Shown here: in pieces, positions 21,468-30,635 of the stretch
Numbering within the stretch: the stretch's first letter is position 1
How the letters are laid out: every line of letters starts with the position of its first letter
IMG/VR virus record: IMGVR_UViG_3300036859_000187
Coordinates: 1 to 47,985 of that record
DNA length: 47,985 nt
Source: a virus
Direction: 5' to 3' (one strand)
Translations under genes and position numbers: made by a program
Notes under the pieces: model-generated
The model's input: the letters and a program-made list of their open reading frames with translations, nothing else
Databases searched by the model: none
What the model was told of the DNA's origin: nothing

Positions 21468-22895
21468 CTACTCCTCTTCCTCGGCCCGAAGGGTGTTGGG
21501 ACGCTGCCCAACGCTCCGCTTGAGTAGCTGCATCACTTGGCTACCACCGAACGGCGAAAGGCCAGCAGGGTCAACGCCGGTAAAGATCGGGAGTTCTTTC
21601 AGCTTCGGAAGTATGCCGCTGGAGTGACGGAGACCAAGTAGTCTCCCCATGATTCCCAAATTACCTGGAGCTCCCGGCGTATCCTCCGCCAAAGAACCGG
21701 AACCCCTGAAGAGGGCGTTCTCGAGATCGGCCGCATCAGCAGCCATTTGATAGCTCTGACCGACCGAGTAGCCTTTCGACTTTATCCGCTCTTGCAGTTT
21801 CGGAATGTTGAGCATCCCGTCAGGCTTCAGGAGCTTCGGATCATTCAAGAAACTGATGAGCCGTTTTCCGCGAGCATACATCTCGTTCACGGCCTTGTAT
21901 TTTGCGGCGACATCCGGCGGGAGGGATTGCATGAGCTCGGTCTCTAGGTCCTCCGCGAATTGCCGGTGGTCCTTACCCTTGAGACCGCGGGCCGCCTCGT
22001 CGGCGTTCCAGCCGACTGTTCGAAGCCGCTGAATAGTCTCCGCCACATCGTCGAAACTGTACATCGCCGGTTTGCCGCCATAGCCGAGCGCCTGAGCCGC
22101 CGGCATCCCACGCACTCCGGGAGACATAGATATGGGGGACGCCACCAGCGCGGGATTTCCCCGGAGCTCTTTCATCATCACGCTCGGAATCGGCGTCTGT
22201 CCGATTGCGGCAGATACCTCGCTGAGACCCGTGCGGAAAGAATCCGAGATCGCCGTTTGAGCCGCGCTCTTCTTGAACGCTAGATGGAAGTCTTTCGGAG
22301 AGCGGAGCTTCCCGAGGCCGGGGATGATCTGCGAAACCACCTTGCCGAGCGTTTCCGGATCGGATTGAGCTAGCGCCTTGGCTTGTGTGTTCGCACTGGC
22401 AAACTGCGTCAGCTTGGTTATTCCCTCGCCGCCGAGTTGGGTCGTAAGCCCTTCCCGAGCCCCCTCAAGAGGATCTTGTCCCATCAGACCACTGACGGCC
22501 GCGCCAATTCCCCCCATGCCGAGCACCCTTCGAAACCCGCTCGTGCCGATGTTTTTCGCGATTGGCACGATCTTGCTCCCGACTTTCCCCATGATCGGCT
22601 TCACGAGTGGTCCGCCTGGAAGAAGCGTCGATGCCAGGAACAGGCCGATGCCTAGAGGATCTTGCGGGACGAAGGTGTCGGCTACCTGCTTTCCGATGGG
22701 CTTTAGGAGCTCGTCAACTATCGACGGTCCTTCGATCGGTTTTCTCGGCCCCATTACTTCCCGGAACATCGACCCGACGTTTTTCTGGATAACGTCGGGT
22801 GACGACGGCGAGGATTCAGGTAGACCAGCGAGGTCCGCTTCGTCTCCGTATCGCCAACCGCTAGGAAGGGTCGGCCACTTGATTCCATTCGGCAT
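21468..22895 (-). CDS. Large late protein, probable internal/ejection protein
   Basis: 475 aa. A membrane-active looking region (GIGLFLASTLLPGGPLVKPI and GMGGIGAAVSGLMG, about 80-140) precedes long amphipathic helices. Last gene of the leftward virion block, in the place where P22/T7-type phages encode ejection proteins. No peptidoglycan-hydrolase motif seen. Function inferred from position and composition. Confidence 0.7.
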   Translation of the reverse strand: MPNGIKWPTLPSGWRYGDEADLAGLPESSPSSPDVIQKNVGSMFREVMGPRKPIEGPSIVDELLKPIGKQVADTFVPQDPLGIGLFLASTLLPGGPLVKPIMGKVGSKIVPIAKNIGTSGFRRVLGMGGIGAAVSGLMGQDPLEGAREGLTTQLGGEGITKLTQFASANTQAKALAQSDPETLGKVVSQIIPGLGKLRSPKDFHLAFKKSAAQTAISDSFRTGLSEVSAAIGQTPIPSVMMKELRGNPALVASPISMSPGVRGMPAAQALGYGGKPAMYSFDDVAETIQRLRTVGWNADEAARGLKGKDHRQFAEDLETELMQSLPPDVAAKYKAVNEMYARGKRLISFLNDPKLLKPDGMLNIPKLQERIKSKGYSVGQSYQMAADAADLENALFRGSGSLAEDTPGAPGNLGIMGRLLGLRHSSGILPKLKELPIFTGVDPAGLSPFGGSQVMQLLKRSVGQRPNTLRAEEEE

Positions 22896-22898
22896 GGT

Positions 22899-24098
22899 CT
22901 ATTCCAGCGGCGGGGCTTGACCTGGGTCGAGAAGCAGGCTCTCGCCGGATTGCTCATTCAGCCAAAGGCGCTTTTCGTTTCCATTCTTGTCGAAAATCGG
23001 ACGGCCTACCCAGCCCATCTCGGCCTCTCCGCCGGGCGTTGCTTCGGCGGTGGCCGCCGTGCGCTCGATGGATTTCAGGTGGTTCTCGATTGACCGGCTG
23101 ACCACGCTCTTGTTGTTGCGGAGCGCTTTGGTTTTTCCGAGTACGGCACTCAGATTGTCGGCGAAACCGGGGAAGTGTTTCCGGAGGTAGTCGATCGTCC
23201 GGATACCGCCGCGCATGCCGCTCAGATTAAAGCTCGTGAGCGCCGCTTCTACCTGTCCAACGTAGTTGAAGTAGTCATCGAGACGAGGATCAGTGTCTGC
23301 GGTAACCATGCCGCCGGTATAGCCCTTCAGCACGTTTGCCAGCGCGGGGTGTTCCGACCGCATCTGATATTTGGCCGCCTCGCGAGAGAGCTGGCTATCC
23401 GAAATGTCCTTCGGGATGCTGGCGATCTTCGCCTCGGCGTCGTTCAGCAACTCGAGAAGGGTCCTGCCGGAAGTCACGGCTTCCTTGGCTCGCTCTCCCA
23501 TCGCGGGCGGCAGGGAACGCTTGAATACTTCGAGCCGTTTGGCTCGATCTTCTTGCATCTTCGAGCTACCCTCAGTTTTCGCCCCGTAAATGCGCATTTG
23601 CTGTGCTTCTTCTTCGGGGCTGAGCAGTCGCCCTCGCCCGATTTGCAGTCCCTCGACACCATAACCGGTTACCTCCATCCCTTCGGGCATAGCCCCGCCA
23701 GCCATGTCGATCAGCTTCTTTTTCCAGGCGGCTTCCTGCTCGGCTTTAGATGCCTGAGCTTCCTTCGTGCGGCGTTCAAGTGGCCGATCTTCCGCTTTGG
23801 CTCTCATCTCGGCGAGCTGCAGCAGAATCGGGAGCGCCCCCTTCATGCTCTCCATGCGCGCCTGCCTGGCAGCGATCGGAGCGACCACGAGAGGAAGGAG
23901 CGCATTCGCGATAGCGCCGATCGGCGTAGCTGTCCGCTGAAGACCTGCCTTCTGCGTCTGCTGGATGGCTTGTATGAGTGAGAGGTTCCGCGCGTCGGAT
24001 TCCGAGAGCCCGCCAAGCGACTCCATGAATCCGCCGCCTTCGTCGCCGGCACCTCCGCCGAGGCCGCCCCCGAATAGTTCCGCCATCAAGTCGGGCAT
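22899..24098 (-). CDS. Internal virion protein candidate, helical
   Basis: 399 aa. Gly-rich start (GGGLGGGAGDEGGG), then long helices rich in Gln/Glu/Ala/Arg, including RTATPIGAIANALLPLVVAP (about 55-75, hydrophobic) and a Lys/Glu coiled coil near 105-130. The C terminus (VGRPIFDKNGNEKRLWLNE) is beta-like. Follows the gene at 24102 with a 3-bp gap. Probable ejection or tail-internal protein. Confidence 0.65.
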   Translation of the reverse strand: MPDLMAELFGGGLGGGAGDEGGGFMESLGGLSESDARNLSLIQAIQQTQKAGLQRTATPIGAIANALLPLVVAPIAARQARMESMKGALPILLQLAEMRAKAEDRPLERRTKEAQASKAEQEAAWKKKLIDMAGGAMPEGMEVTGYGVEGLQIGRGRLLSPEEEAQQMRIYGAKTEGSSKMQEDRAKRLEVFKRSLPPAMGERAKEAVTSGRTLLELLNDAEAKIASIPKDISDSQLSREAAKYQMRSEHPALANVLKGYTGGMVTADTDPRLDDYFNYVGQVEAALTSFNLSGMRGGIRTIDYLRKHFPGFADNLSAVLGKTKALRNNKSVVSRSIENHLKSIERTAATAEATPGGEAEMGWVGRPIFDKNGNEKRLWLNEQSGESLLLDPGQAPPLE

Positions 24099-24101
24099 CG
24101 C

Positions 24102-25007
24102 CTAGCCTGCCGCCCCTTGTTGAAGCAGATACGGCAAGAGAGCCAAGAGCGGGTTTTGCGTGCCGAGGAATTCCTCCAACGCCCGGTTGAGATCGTTCTG
24201 GCCGCCTTGGAATTCGAGCCCGCCAGTGAATCTACCGAGCCCGAGAATCTGCCCGATAGCCGATAGCTGCTGCTCCCGGCCGCCGAGTTGCGCTTGCGTC
24301 CCGGCCCGGCCGATGCCGAATAGCTGATTCATCGCGTTCAACTGCTGCTCGAGCGCGGCCCGGCTCATCGCTCCCGCAGCCGCTCCCGCCTCGTCCGTGC
24401 CGAATCTGGCTCCCCGGTAACTCTCCGCCACCTGCGCGTTGATCCGGGAAGCAATCTCGGGCGGAAGGATTCCGCTCGCCAAGTTGAAGAGGCTCCCTGC
24501 AAGCGGACTCGCTCCGGCTCCACCCGCCGCTCCGGTTACCCCGAGCGCCCGGTCCTTCGCCGGGCTCCCCGTGCTCGTGCCGCCTTGTCCCGCCGCTCCG
24601 CCCCCGAACAGGGCCGACATGAAGAAATCCATGAGCGGGTTCGGAGCCCCCTCGCCGGATGCGTGTCCCCAGAGAAGCCCCGCCAGCGGAGAGGAGCCAG
24701 CGCCCGCGCCACCGAGGAGCGTCATGAAGAGATCGTTCAAAGCCCCCTGCTGCGGTCCGATCGGGGCGCTCACTGTGCCGCCTTCCATACCCCCCATCGA
24801 GAATAGATCGCCGAGCTCGCTGAGTGGCGTTACGGAAGCCGGTCCAGCACCGCCGCCGCCCATGAAATCCGGGCCGCCGTAGAAGCCGCCGCCTTGCTTG
24901 ATCTTCTTCTTGAGGCCGGCCTGCTCGCCACCAGGCACGAACGGCCAATCACCCTCCCCCATCCACTGGAGAGTTCCATCGGGACCGATTTGCCAACCTG
25001 CTGCCAT
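24102..25007 (-). CDS. Gly/Ala-rich virion protein candidate
   Basis: 301 aa. Composition is dominated by Gly, Ala, Leu and Ser. Short Gly-rich loops (GGAGAGSSPLAGLLWG, GGGAAGQGG) alternate with hydrophobic helices. The C-terminal third is helical with QLNAMNQLFGIGRAGTQAQL and repeated QL..IG units. Such low-complexity, membrane-loving proteins are typical of ejection components. Not recognised by family. Confidence 0.6.
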   Translation of the reverse strand: MAAGWQIGPDGTLQWMGEGDWPFVPGGEQAGLKKKIKQGGGFYGGPDFMGGGGAGPASVTPLSELGDLFSMGGMEGGTVSAPIGPQQGALNDLFMTLLGGAGAGSSPLAGLLWGHASGEGAPNPLMDFFMSALFGGGAAGQGGTSTGSPAKDRALGVTGAAGGAGASPLAGSLFNLASGILPPEIASRINAQVAESYRGARFGTDEAGAAAGAMSRAALEQQLNAMNQLFGIGRAGTQAQLGGREQQLSAIGQILGLGRFTGGLEFQGGQNDLNRALEEFLGTQNPLLALLPYLLQQGAAG

Positions 25008-25021
25008 TGTAAGCTCCTATA

Positions 25022-25927
25022 TCACGCGGCCAATCTCTGGCGGTAGTAGTCGAGAATCGACTGGATCTGTGGACCGGGAAGGCTCTGCAAGAAGATATTC
25101 GCCGCTTGTAGGCCATAGGCTTCCGGCTTGTTCTTCCGTCCTGCGGTGAGAAGCGTGCCGAGCTCTTTTGCCGCCGCGACATGCTTCGGGTCGAAGCTCT
25201 CGTATCCGCCTGCCGGAGCGTTGTACTTGCTGTAGTCGAGCTTCAAGCCCGTGCCACTGAGACCTTGCTGGAGGCCCTTTCGGAATTGCGTTCCCTCAGT
25301 CGGTTTGTGCTCCCCGATGCCGAGCGCGCCGAAGATCGCCCCGCTCACCGGGTCAAGTGTTCCGACGACGGAGCGGAAGGGATTCTCACCGAATCGCCGC
25401 GCGGCGTGTTTGATCGCTCCTTTTGGACTGCGATCTCCCCCAAGTACATCAAGTAGGGCTTCCACAGGGAGGGCGGGCGAAGAAGCTCCCTTCGCTGCAC
25501 CGCTGATCTGTGGGCTACTGGATCTGGCGAGAGCCTGATTGAGTGCTTTCCCAGCAACGCCGAGTGCTCCAAAGGGTGGGGCCACGTAGAGCGAAGTCAG
25601 GAGATCGGCGAGTGATAGCGCCGCATGACCGCCCTTTTGAGCCGTCGAGAGCCTCGGATTGGTGGCCGTCTGGTAGACGTCGTATCCGGTGCCAGCTAGA
25701 CCGAGCGCCGTGCCGACGTTCTTACCGAGTGTCGCCAGTCCTGGGTAACCGCCGAGCCCGCCTGCGACGCGAAGGCCCGTGCCACCGAGCCGCGCTCCGG
25801 CGAAAGCCTTCGAGATCGTGGACCCGGACGGATCGAGCAGCCGGAGAAGCGAGAGCGCCGTCCCCAGGCCGAATCTCTCGACCAAGGCTCCGAAGAGTTT
25901 ACCTGGATCTGTCGTCGCGTCAGGCAT
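25022..25927 (-). CDS. Gly/Ala-rich late protein, unknown
   Basis: 301 aa. Hydrophobic Gly-rich N-terminal half (GTGLRVAGGLGGYPGLATLG, GTALGLAGTGYDVYQ), an Ala/Leu segment (AALSLADLLTSLYV), and a charged C-terminal half ending in a helix containing LQSLPGPQIQSILDYYRQ. The 5' end overlaps the upstream gene stop by one base. Likely a virion-internal protein. Confidence 0.6.
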   Translation of the reverse strand: MPDATTDPGKLFGALVERFGLGTALSLLRLLDPSGSTISKAFAGARLGGTGLRVAGGLGGYPGLATLGKNVGTALGLAGTGYDVYQTATNPRLSTAQKGGHAALSLADLLTSLYVAPPFGALGVAGKALNQALARSSSPQISGAAKGASSPALPVEALLDVLGGDRSPKGAIKHAARRFGENPFRSVVGTLDPVSGAIFGALGIGEHKPTEGTQFRKGLQQGLSGTGLKLDYSKYNAPAGGYESFDPKHVAAAKELGTLLTAGRKNKPEAYGLQAANIFLQSLPGPQIQSILDYYRQRLAA

Positions 25928-26451
25928 CAGCTAAAGAGATCGTAAAGACTCCAATCCTGCGTGCTCGCCGGCCCGCCCGCACTTTCAAGATTCATGGCAT
26001 TTGGGTCCGAGAGCAGATTAAGTAGCGCCGGGTCGTTCAAGAAAGCATCGGCTCCGACATCACCGCCGCCCGCTGTTCCCGCGAGAAGATCCCAGAGGCT
26101 CTTGGCTCCGCCGATGCCCTTCTCGACGCTGCCGAGTGCACCGCCTCGACTTCCGCCCAGAAGCGCAAGCAACCCGAGCACGGAAGCGATATCCGAGATG
26201 GCACCCGGAGCGGAAGGCCGTTGCGAGATCGTCTTGGTCGAACGGAAAGCGTTCGGGCCGAGGCCGCGAAGCATGGTTCCGAGCCCGGGTGGAATCTGCG
26301 GCATCCGAGCGCCGCCGACGAATCCCTTGAAAGTTGGTTTCGGCTGAGCGCCTGCGGCGTCCAGAATCGCCGTCAGAAGCGCGATGATGGCCTGCGACGG
26401 ACCGCCCTGAATCGTTCCCTTGGCATCACTTGGCTGAAATAGATTCGGCAT
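25927..26451 (-). CDS. Late protein of unknown function
   Basis: 174 aa. Starts with LFQPSDAKGTIQGGPSQAI, followed by Ala/Gly/Leu helices (ISDIASVLGLLALLGGSRGG). The Asp/Leu-rich C terminus is DLFS. Overlaps both neighbours slightly, so part of a coupled late operon. Confidence 0.6.
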   Translation of the reverse strand: MPNLFQPSDAKGTIQGGPSQAIIALLTAILDAAGAQPKPTFKGFVGGARMPQIPPGLGTMLRGLGPNAFRSTKTISQRPSAPGAISDIASVLGLLALLGGSRGGALGSVEKGIGGAKSLWDLLAGTAGGGDVGADAFLNDPALLNLLSDPNAMNLESAGGPASTQDWSLYDLFS

Positions 26452-26836
26452 TCGCTGCCTCCTGAGACTCGGCCGGCTCGCTCACTTCGTACCGGACTTC
26501 CGAGTCGAGAATGCTGTACCCGACGAGATCCTTGAGTTCCGGCCCGGCACCACGCCGCACACCTTCCCGTTGGAATCCCGCACAGACGTAAATCTCCTCC
26601 ATGAACGGGTCCGCGAGAAACTCCGCCGACACGACCTTCAACCCAAGCTCCGGCATGGTGTCCTTGAGTAGCTTCCAGACGCGCCCACCGAAGATCGGCG
26701 CAGTAGTGCCGTTGAACGTCCCGGCGTGAATCTCGCCCCGTCCCTCGCCGTCGATGGTGAGATCCACCCAGCCGTCCGTTGCTTCGAAGCGGAGGCCGTC
26801 TACGATCCGTTTCACGTGAAACCTGGCGTCACTCAT
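26426..26836 (-). CDS. Late protein of unknown function, beta-rich
   Basis: 136 aa. First ~100 residues alternate strands (RFHVKRIVDGLRFEAT, GWVDLTIDGEGRGEIHAG, PELGLKVVSAEFL), with EEIYVCAGFQREGVRRG in the middle; acidic C terminus. The layout resembles GNAT-like folds (a strand followed by FQREG) but no acetyl-CoA loop is evident. Unknown. Confidence 0.55.
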   Translation of the reverse strand: MSDARFHVKRIVDGLRFEATDGWVDLTIDGEGRGEIHAGTFNGTTAPIFGGRVWKLLKDTMPELGLKVVSAEFLADPFMEEIYVCAGFQREGVRRGAGPELKDLVGYSILDSEVRYEVSEPAESQEAANAESISAK

Positions 26837-27260
26837 GGAGAACTCCGAGCAGCTGATACAAGCTCTTCAGTACATCCTCTTTCGACGAAGGCAGATATCC
26901 GCGTTCTAGCCCGATGTGGCGACGGCGCTCATAATTCTTCGCCTCATCCAGCGTGCGAAATGTCGGCACCTCCGAAGCGCGCCCTTTCGCGTAGTGGAGA
27001 ATGATTGCTAGCTGCTCCGGGGTCAGCTTGCTTTTTCCGCCTAGGATAGACTCGATACCACGTTGCCCCGGAACGAGAGTCGGAAGCAGACGGTAAGGCT
27101 CGTCGCCACCGCCGAAGATCATGTTGAGTTCCGTGGACACATCTCCACCGGGTTGTTCGAAGCTGATCCCCGTGGGGTTGTAGAGACCAGGAAGAACCCG
27201 CTGCGCTGGCATGAGGGCTTGAAGTAACGCCACAAGATCATCCTGTAATTTGCCCGGCAT
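26829..27260 (-). CDS. Late protein of unknown function
   Basis: 143 aa. Helical start (LQDDLVALLQALMPAQRVL), a middle segment containing SILGGKSKLTPEQLAIILHY, and EAKNYERRRHIGLERGYLPS near the end, which could be a short structured domain. Overlaps the next gene by 8 nt. Not recognised. Confidence 0.55.
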   Translation of the reverse strand: MPGKLQDDLVALLQALMPAQRVLPGLYNPTGISFEQPGGDVSTELNMIFGGGDEPYRLLPTLVPGQRGIESILGGKSKLTPEQLAIILHYAKGRASEVPTFRTLDEAKNYERRRHIGLERGYLPSSKEDVLKSLYQLLGVLHE

Positions 27261-27263
27261 ACT

Positions 27264-27950
27264 TCACGGATGCATTGTGTTCAGCGCGTCGAAGCCAATC
27301 GGTCTGATCGCGAGATCCTGGTCCCACTGCGCCTCGAATTGGTCGCGGTCCATGGGGTTCTGGACTATGAACTGTGTGATCGCCGGCATGGCCCGATAGA
27401 CCACCTGCGACTTGTCGAATTGTTGGAGAGCCTTCCAGCCGATGAACTCCGCCATGTCGAGTAGCGTCTCTTGGTAGCGGTTCGGCACTTCTATGACGCC
27501 CAAAGCCGGCTCACGGCGGTAATCAATCAGGATCGTGTTCACGGCGTCCGGTTGCGGGTCGAAAGCGACGAAGTTTCCCCACCTAGCCCAGCGGAGCGGC
27601 GGCCCGGATGCTTGCTGATTCAGTGACCGAAATTCCTGCCAGGGGAACTTCCGCAGCCGGTTCCCGCTCGTGTTGTTCCGCATGGACATGATGCCGAGAA
27701 TGTCGGTGAGCGATGTGGGGGCAGCGGTCAGATTATAGACTGCCGTACCGGCAACCGTCGCCAGTGTGGCCCCACTCACGTCCAATGTCTCCATCGCCAT
27801 GGGTGATGTGGCGAGAAGGAGCTGGGCGGTATTCAGGAAGTTGGCTATACGCCCCGAGCCGCTCGGCACTGTGGGGCCGAGATCAGTCCGGTTCCCGAGT
27901 CGAAGCACCAACTCGGTCACTATCTGCTGAGCTGTATAGATTGAGGGCAT
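27264..27950 (-). CDS. Head-tail adaptor-like protein
   Basis: 228 aa. Helical N terminus (AQQIVTELVLRLGNR, RIANFLNTAQLLLAT), a beta-rich middle and a PLRWARWGNFVAFDPQPD segment, with a C-terminal helical end (TLLDMAEFIGWKALQQFDKS). This two-helix plus beta arrangement resembles the adaptor below the portal (T7 gp11/P22 gp4 type and the phage adaptor families). The neighbouring nozzle gene supports it; exact family uncertain. Confidence 0.6.
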   Translation of the reverse strand: MPSIYTAQQIVTELVLRLGNRTDLGPTVPSGSGRIANFLNTAQLLLATSPMAMETLDVSGATLATVAGTAVYNLTAAPTSLTDILGIMSMRNNTSGNRLRKFPWQEFRSLNQQASGPPLRWARWGNFVAFDPQPDAVNTILIDYRREPALGVIEVPNRYQETLLDMAEFIGWKALQQFDKSQVVYRAMPAITQFIVQNPMDRDQFEAQWDQDLAIRPIGFDALNTMHP

Positions 27951-27966
27951 TGCTATCAGCGTTTCG

Positions 27967-28299
27967 CTAGGACTGCGCGACCGGGGGCGTGAACCCTCCT
28001 TGCCTCTTGGCGTCCCGGAGTTGCCGGACCATCTGGTGTAGTCCCGTGCCGGCGAGCCCGAGAAGCGTACTGAGGCCCGTACACGCTGCCGCAGTCATAT
28101 CCGCCGGGCAGGGAGCGCCGGACATCGCCTGTACCTGATCTACCGTTGCCCCGAGCGCCGCGGCGAAGATCGGGAGAAGCTCGCTCGGCACCATGACTCC
28201 GATCTTGTCGGCCGCTTTCACGGCGAAGTAGAGAAGCAGCGGCGTCACGAAGGCGATAATGAGTTTCGAGCCGAGAACGGCTGCGATTCCGCTGAACAT
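27967..28299 (-). CDS. Membrane protein, holin candidate
   Basis: 110 aa. First hydrophobic helix at about residues 12-30 (LIIAFVTPLLLYFAVKAAD), second weaker segment at about 38-55 (SELLPIFAAALGATVDQV) and a third near LSTLLGLAGTGL; basic C terminus (RQLRDAKRQGG). Size and topology suit a holin, but it is 3 kb from the endolysin, so a virion membrane protein is an alternative. AGGAGA precedes the start. Confidence 0.45.
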   Translation of the reverse strand: MFSGIAAVLGSKLIIAFVTPLLLYFAVKAADKIGVMVPSELLPIFAAALGATVDQVQAMSGAPCPADMTAAACTGLSTLLGLAGTGLHQMVRQLRDAKRQGGFTPPVAQS

Positions 28300-28390
28300 G
28301 GCAGGTCTCCTATCTAGTGACTACTAGGACTAGGGGCGTCATGTGTTCCATATACTATCCGTGGTATGGCGATGAAAAGGTCTCAGTCGC

Positions 28391-29929
28391 TCACGTCGTC
28401 CGGGCTCCGATCTCCTCGTAACCAACCTCGATCACGTTCTGAATGCCCCAGAAATCCGTGGTGTTGTTCTCGAACTTGAGCATCAGCGAATCGGCAAACG
28501 CGATCTGGAACCACGCCGTTCTCTGCACGTTGCCGCTCCCGGCGATCGGGCTAAGCGTCTGGCTGTTCGGGAAGGTCGCTCCGCCGTCAGTCGATACGCT
28601 GACGATGGTCGTGTAGGCGGCCAGCGTCTGGAACCGGACCACCAGAAGCTCGTTCACCCACTCCAGGCTCTCGGTGGGAGGCTGGAACGCCTGGCGAGAC
28701 TGCCGGCGCGGGATGCGCTCCTTGATCGTGACGTAGCAGTTGTGGATACCGTCGAGGTAGCTCCCGACGTTCGGATCGGCGAGCATCACCCGGACATTCG
28801 AGCCGGACCGATCGGCGTAGATCAGGTATTGCTTCCGGAGAGTGGAAACGCCCGTGCCGGATAGCGTGCCGCTGCCGATCGAGTCGGTGTTGGTCGCCGT
28901 GTCGATGAACCAGCGGTCCCGCTTGTAGTCGTAGATGTACTCGAGCTGCGCGTTCGGAAAAAGAATATGATACTCGGATAGCTCGTTGTAGACCTGCCCC
29001 TGGATATCGTCGATCGAATTCGCACCATCGTTCCCGGAATCGTTCGCGGACTGTGCGATCAGCGGTGCGATCTGGTGGAATACCTTGTCGCCCACCGGGG
29101 AGAGATTCGCTCCGTCGTACATGTAGACGTTATCCGCGCCTACCCAGAACGTGAATTGATCTCCCGTCGAGACCGAGTAGCCCGCCGCAATGCCTGTTCC
29201 CTTGACCCGGGAGACCGCGACGAACGGCTCGTCGATGTTGCCCGTCGAGACGAGCTCGAGGATCTCGTAATATTTCCCGAGATAGCAGCGGTCGTTCAGA
29301 ACGAACCCGCCTTGCAGGGGAGCCATGCTGGTTTCCTGGATGGCAAGTACGCCCGAGCCGTCTCCCGCCCAGTCGTGCGGATTGCCATTCACGGACCAGC
29401 GGATCTCCACGTAGTGGTCGAGATTGTCGTAGTAGGGCCTAAGCGAGATGATCCGATTTGCGAAGCCGAGCAGCCATTTCGCAGCGTGATTCTGGCCGGA
29501 CGTGATGAGGTCGCTCGCGGTCACGCCGTCGTAACCCTGGATGTTCAGTTCCCGGCCTTCCGAATAGGCTACCACGCCGAGCGTGTTGGCGATTCCGAAT
29601 CTCCGCGTCGTACTGGAATTGGCGAAGTTCTGAACCGTCGAATAGACGCCCGTCAGCGGATCTTCGATCACGAAGAAATTGTTCGACCAGACGCCGACGC
29701 GCCGCAGGTTCGGCGACGTGAGGCCCATGTCGTACTGGAAGATGTTTCGGACCTTCTGGCCGGCGGCGAGCAGGATGCCGTTTCCGAGGACCGTCCTGCC
29801 CGGTGCCTTGGCGACGAAGTTCCGGAAGGTGCGGACGTTCCGGAGTCCCGGTGTTGCGTTCTGAGCAATCGTGAAAGCGTCCCGGCCATCGTAGCCGCCG
29901 ATCGGTACAGGTAGGCGCTCGGTAATCAT
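28391..29929 (-). CDS. Tail nozzle / DNA-stabilisation protein (T7 gp12 or P22 gp10-like)
   Basis: 512 aa from ATG 29929, which overlaps the previous stop by ATGA; the longer upstream frame is a shadow. Opens LPVPIGGYDGRDAFT, then repeated beta-strand blades with conserved W/Y/G (FGIANTLGVVAYSEGRELN, WSVNGNPHDWAGDG, GADNVYMYDG, YIYDYKRDRWFID). This propeller-like layout and length match the nozzle and hub proteins of short-tailed phages. With the P22-like portal it defines a podovirus tail. Confidence 0.7.
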   Translation of the reverse strand: MITERLPVPIGGYDGRDAFTIAQNATPGLRNVRTFRNFVAKAPGRTVLGNGILLAAGQKVRNIFQYDMGLTSPNLRRVGVWSNNFFVIEDPLTGVYSTVQNFANSSTTRRFGIANTLGVVAYSEGRELNIQGYDGVTASDLITSGQNHAAKWLLGFANRIISLRPYYDNLDHYVEIRWSVNGNPHDWAGDGSGVLAIQETSMAPLQGGFVLNDRCYLGKYYEILELVSTGNIDEPFVAVSRVKGTGIAAGYSVSTGDQFTFWVGADNVYMYDGANLSPVGDKVFHQIAPLIAQSANDSGNDGANSIDDIQGQVYNELSEYHILFPNAQLEYIYDYKRDRWFIDTATNTDSIGSGTLSGTGVSTLRKQYLIYADRSGSNVRVMLADPNVGSYLDGIHNCYVTIKERIPRRQSRQAFQPPTESLEWVNELLVVRFQTLAAYTTIVSVSTDGGATFPNSQTLSPIAGSGNVQRTAWFQIAFADSLMLKFENNTTDFWGIQNVIEVGYEEIGARTT

Positions 29930-30522
29930 GGGAAGCCAGAGAGGCGGGTCAAGCCGAAGATCGGGGCCTGCGACGACGGCATGAGTTGTAGAATCGCCCC
30001 GGAATTCTGAAAGACACGGCAACGCACGTAGTCGCCCGCGACCATGACGAGATGCCGAGAGGCGACACAACTCGTGAAGGGAAACGAGAGCGGCGGATTC
30101 GGTTGGCAGGGCGGCCCTTCGGCAATGACGAGAGCAGTATTCGCCGCATTCTCGATTATCTGCAAGCTCCGTGTGCCCGCCGCGCCGAATTCCCATTCGA
30201 CGGAAGCATAGACATGATAGAGGCCGTTCTCCGGAGCGATCAGCCGATCGGACAGCGCCGGGTTGAACATGGTCGTCCCGCCGTTGTTGTAGTCGGTGAT
30301 CTCCCAAGAAAGATCGGTAGGAACACCTGACTGGACAAAACTAGCGTTCTTCCGGAGTCCCACGGCCGTCATCACGTTCGCCGCCGACACCGCTTCCTCG
30401 ATGATCTGCGGGAGCTGGAGGACGAGATCCCGCCGCCAGTTCTCGAAGTGCCGGCCGACGATGGGATCAGCAATCGCGCCCGGTACTTTCGTGAGGCTCA
30501 GTTGTCGCCGATCGGTTCCCAT
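29926..30522 (-). CDS. C1q/TNF-like jelly-roll virion protein
   Basis: 198 aa. N-terminal ~60 residues are helical (FENWRRDLVLQLPQIIEEAV). The C-terminal domain has the C1q-like run ENGLYHVYASVEWEF, TRSLQII, and GDYVRCRVFQNSG, typical of trimeric phage fibre heads and structural knobs. Probably a small fibre or tail knob attached near the nozzle, whose gene it overlaps. Confidence 0.65.
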   Translation of the reverse strand: MGTDRRQLSLTKVPGAIADPIVGRHFENWRRDLVLQLPQIIEEAVSAANVMTAVGLRKNASFVQSGVPTDLSWEITDYNNGGTTMFNPALSDRLIAPENGLYHVYASVEWEFGAAGTRSLQIIENAANTALVIAEGPPCQPNPPLSFPFTSCVASRHLVMVAGDYVRCRVFQNSGAILQLMPSSQAPIFGLTRLSGFP

Positions 30523-30530
30523 GTGAGCAT

Positions 30531-30635
30531 TTACTTGTCCTTTTTTCTGAACAGTCGCTTCAAGACTTGCCAGAGCTTTCCGAGGTTCACTCGTACTATC
30601 GACGGTTGCTTGGCGTATGGCCCTCGGTCACTCAT
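30531..30635 (-). CDS. 34-aa basic peptide
   Basis: ATG 30635 overlaps the end of the lipoprotein gene. Tail KLWQVLKRLFRKKDK is a cationic amphipathic helix. The longer version in this frame overlaps the lipoprotein and is rejected. Possibly membrane-active; function unknown. Confidence 0.4.
   Translation of the reverse strand: MSDRGPYAKQPSIVRVNLGKLWQVLKRLFRKKDK

Noticed and set aside
29075-29914. Plus ORF of 279 aa over the nozzle gene
   Set aside because: Antisense shadow; Arg/Val/Asp-rich, with no ribosome site and a clear gene opposite.
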